A stretch of DNA of 64,000 bases, from contig NZ_FNSD01000001.1 of the NCBI RefSeq assembly GCF_900105625.1, forward strand, positions 1,116,001 through 1,180,000, in the 5' to 3' direction. Positions 63,521 through 64,000 of this stretch are shown here, one piece after another; within the stretch, counting starts at the first letter, position 1, and each line of letters begins with the position of its first letter. Position numbers and translations under genes: made by a program. The DNA is from Terriglobus roseus (GTDB taxonomy: Bacteria > Acidobacteriota > Terriglobia > Terriglobales > Acidobacteriaceae). Under the pieces are notes generated by a model. That model had not been told where the DNA came from, did no database searches, and saw only the letters and a program-made list of their open reading frames with translations.

Positions 63521-64000
63521 TTACACCAGCTCTTCAGAGGCCGTGTTTGGACTGAACGCACGCCACTCACGCACAAGGTTCCGGCCGTCACGCTTCGCGC
63601 GATACAGAGCCGCGTCGGCCGCACCCAGGAGTGCGGATGCCTCAGGGATGAGGGCGGGGATGCCCGCCGAGACGCCACAGGAGATGGTGGCCCGCAAACC
63701 GTGTAGGTCTGGGTCGCCTGTACGCACGGCCGGAAGCCCTGCCAGTTCGACAAGGCCGCGGAGACGTTCGGCGACTCGCAACGCTAACTGCATTGAGGTG
63801 TTTGGCAAGACAACCACGAATTCCTCGCCTCCATAGCGGGCGATGAAGTCATCTTCACCGCGTAAGGCCTCAGCCATCAGACGCGCCACGCGCTTGAGCA
63901 CCCTGTCTCCGTAGAGATGGCCGTAGCGATCGTTCAGCCCTTTAAAGTCGTCGATATCTGCCATGACAATTGAGCACTCTTCGGTTGATAGCTCGGGTCT
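63521..64000 (-). CDS. Diguanylate cyclase GGDEF domain, C-terminal part (gene runs off the right edge)
   Basis: The open frame continues to the window end. CSIVMADIDDFKGLNDRYGH is the start of a GGDEF domain; YGGEEFVVVLPN is the active-site loop (GGEEF, an active variant), and DAALYRAKRDGRN closes the domain. The inhibitory RxxD is not seen: the loop reads RGEDDFIARYGGEEF, with RGED at the I-site position (R-x-x-D), so it may in fact be present. The N-terminal sensor part lies outside. It would make cyclic di-GMP and converges with the PAS-GGDEF-EAL gene. Confidence 0.9.
   Translation of the reverse strand, partial: RPELSTEECSIVMADIDDFKGLNDRYGHLYGDRVLKRVARLMAEALRGEDDFIARYGGEEFVVVLPNTSMQLALRVAERLRGLVELAGLPAVRTGDPDLHGLRATISCGVSAGIPALIPEASALLGAADAALYRAKRDGRNLVREWRAFSPNTASEELV

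Overview
The window looks like a chromosome segment of an acidobacterium of the Terriglobia type (Terriglobus/Granulicella/Edaphobacter-like). This is inferred from gene content, not from a marker gene: three very large TonB-dependent receptors that begin with a carboxypeptidase-regulatory-like (CnaB-fold) domain, many Tat-exported enzymes, GC-rich coding with frequent GTG starts, and a membrane regulator of a type familiar from this phylum. No rRNA gene, intact tRNA, CRISPR array or insertion sequence was found.

Region 1 (1-15.0 kb), periplasmic oxidation of sugars and aldehydes: a LytS-type kinase with the start of its response regulator; two PQQ-type sugar dehydrogenases; an aldo/keto reductase; two cupin proteins, one fused to a carboxymuconolactone decarboxylase domain; a type B carboxylesterase; and a complete PaoABC-like aldehyde oxidoreductase (Fe-S, FAD and Mo subunits, the first with a Tat signal). 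A convergent membrane regulator-like protein closes the block.

Region 2 (15.2-22.6 kb), an envelope thiol-redox run on one strand: two paralogous double-thioredoxin proteins (the second has lost its CxxC motifs), DsbD split into an N-terminal-domain protein and a membrane-plus-thioredoxin protein, thioredoxin reductase, and two Tat-exported xylose-isomerase-like TIM-barrel proteins.

Region 3 (22.8-39.4 kb), polymer use: a sulfatase behind a TonB-dependent receptor, a divergent second receptor, a GH2 hydrolase and a GH92 alpha-mannosidase. It is interrupted at 35.4-36.7 kb by an integration scar: a fossil joining pieces of a MATE gene and a TonB-receptor gene, a tRNA 3'-half (att-like), three phased TGGCCCCA repeats, and a PIN toxin-antitoxin pair.

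Region 4 (39.9-50.1 kb), accessory: an NmrA-like oxidoreductase divergent from a TetR regulator across twin palindromes, a lone Hcp, a decayed SDR gene, two overlapping tyrosine recombinases (the second apparently catalytically dead), an AT-hook-like small protein, a PIG-L deacetylase/glycosyltransferase pair, and a MATE exporter followed by a third TonB receptor.

Region 5 (53.9-64 kb), a field of duplicated small genes and fossils: an amidohydrolase relic, three copies of a Cys-rich small-protein family, two ribbon-helix-helix-like proteins, two copies of an 83-residue family, a DUF3761 secreted protein, one degenerate and one intact single-domain receiver, then a PAS-GGDEF-EAL protein and the C-terminal part of a second GGDEF protein. 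The repeated order of Cys-rich gene, receiver and 83-residue gene suggests a cassette that duplicated and is partly decaying next to c-di-GMP signalling genes. This is the least explained part of the window.
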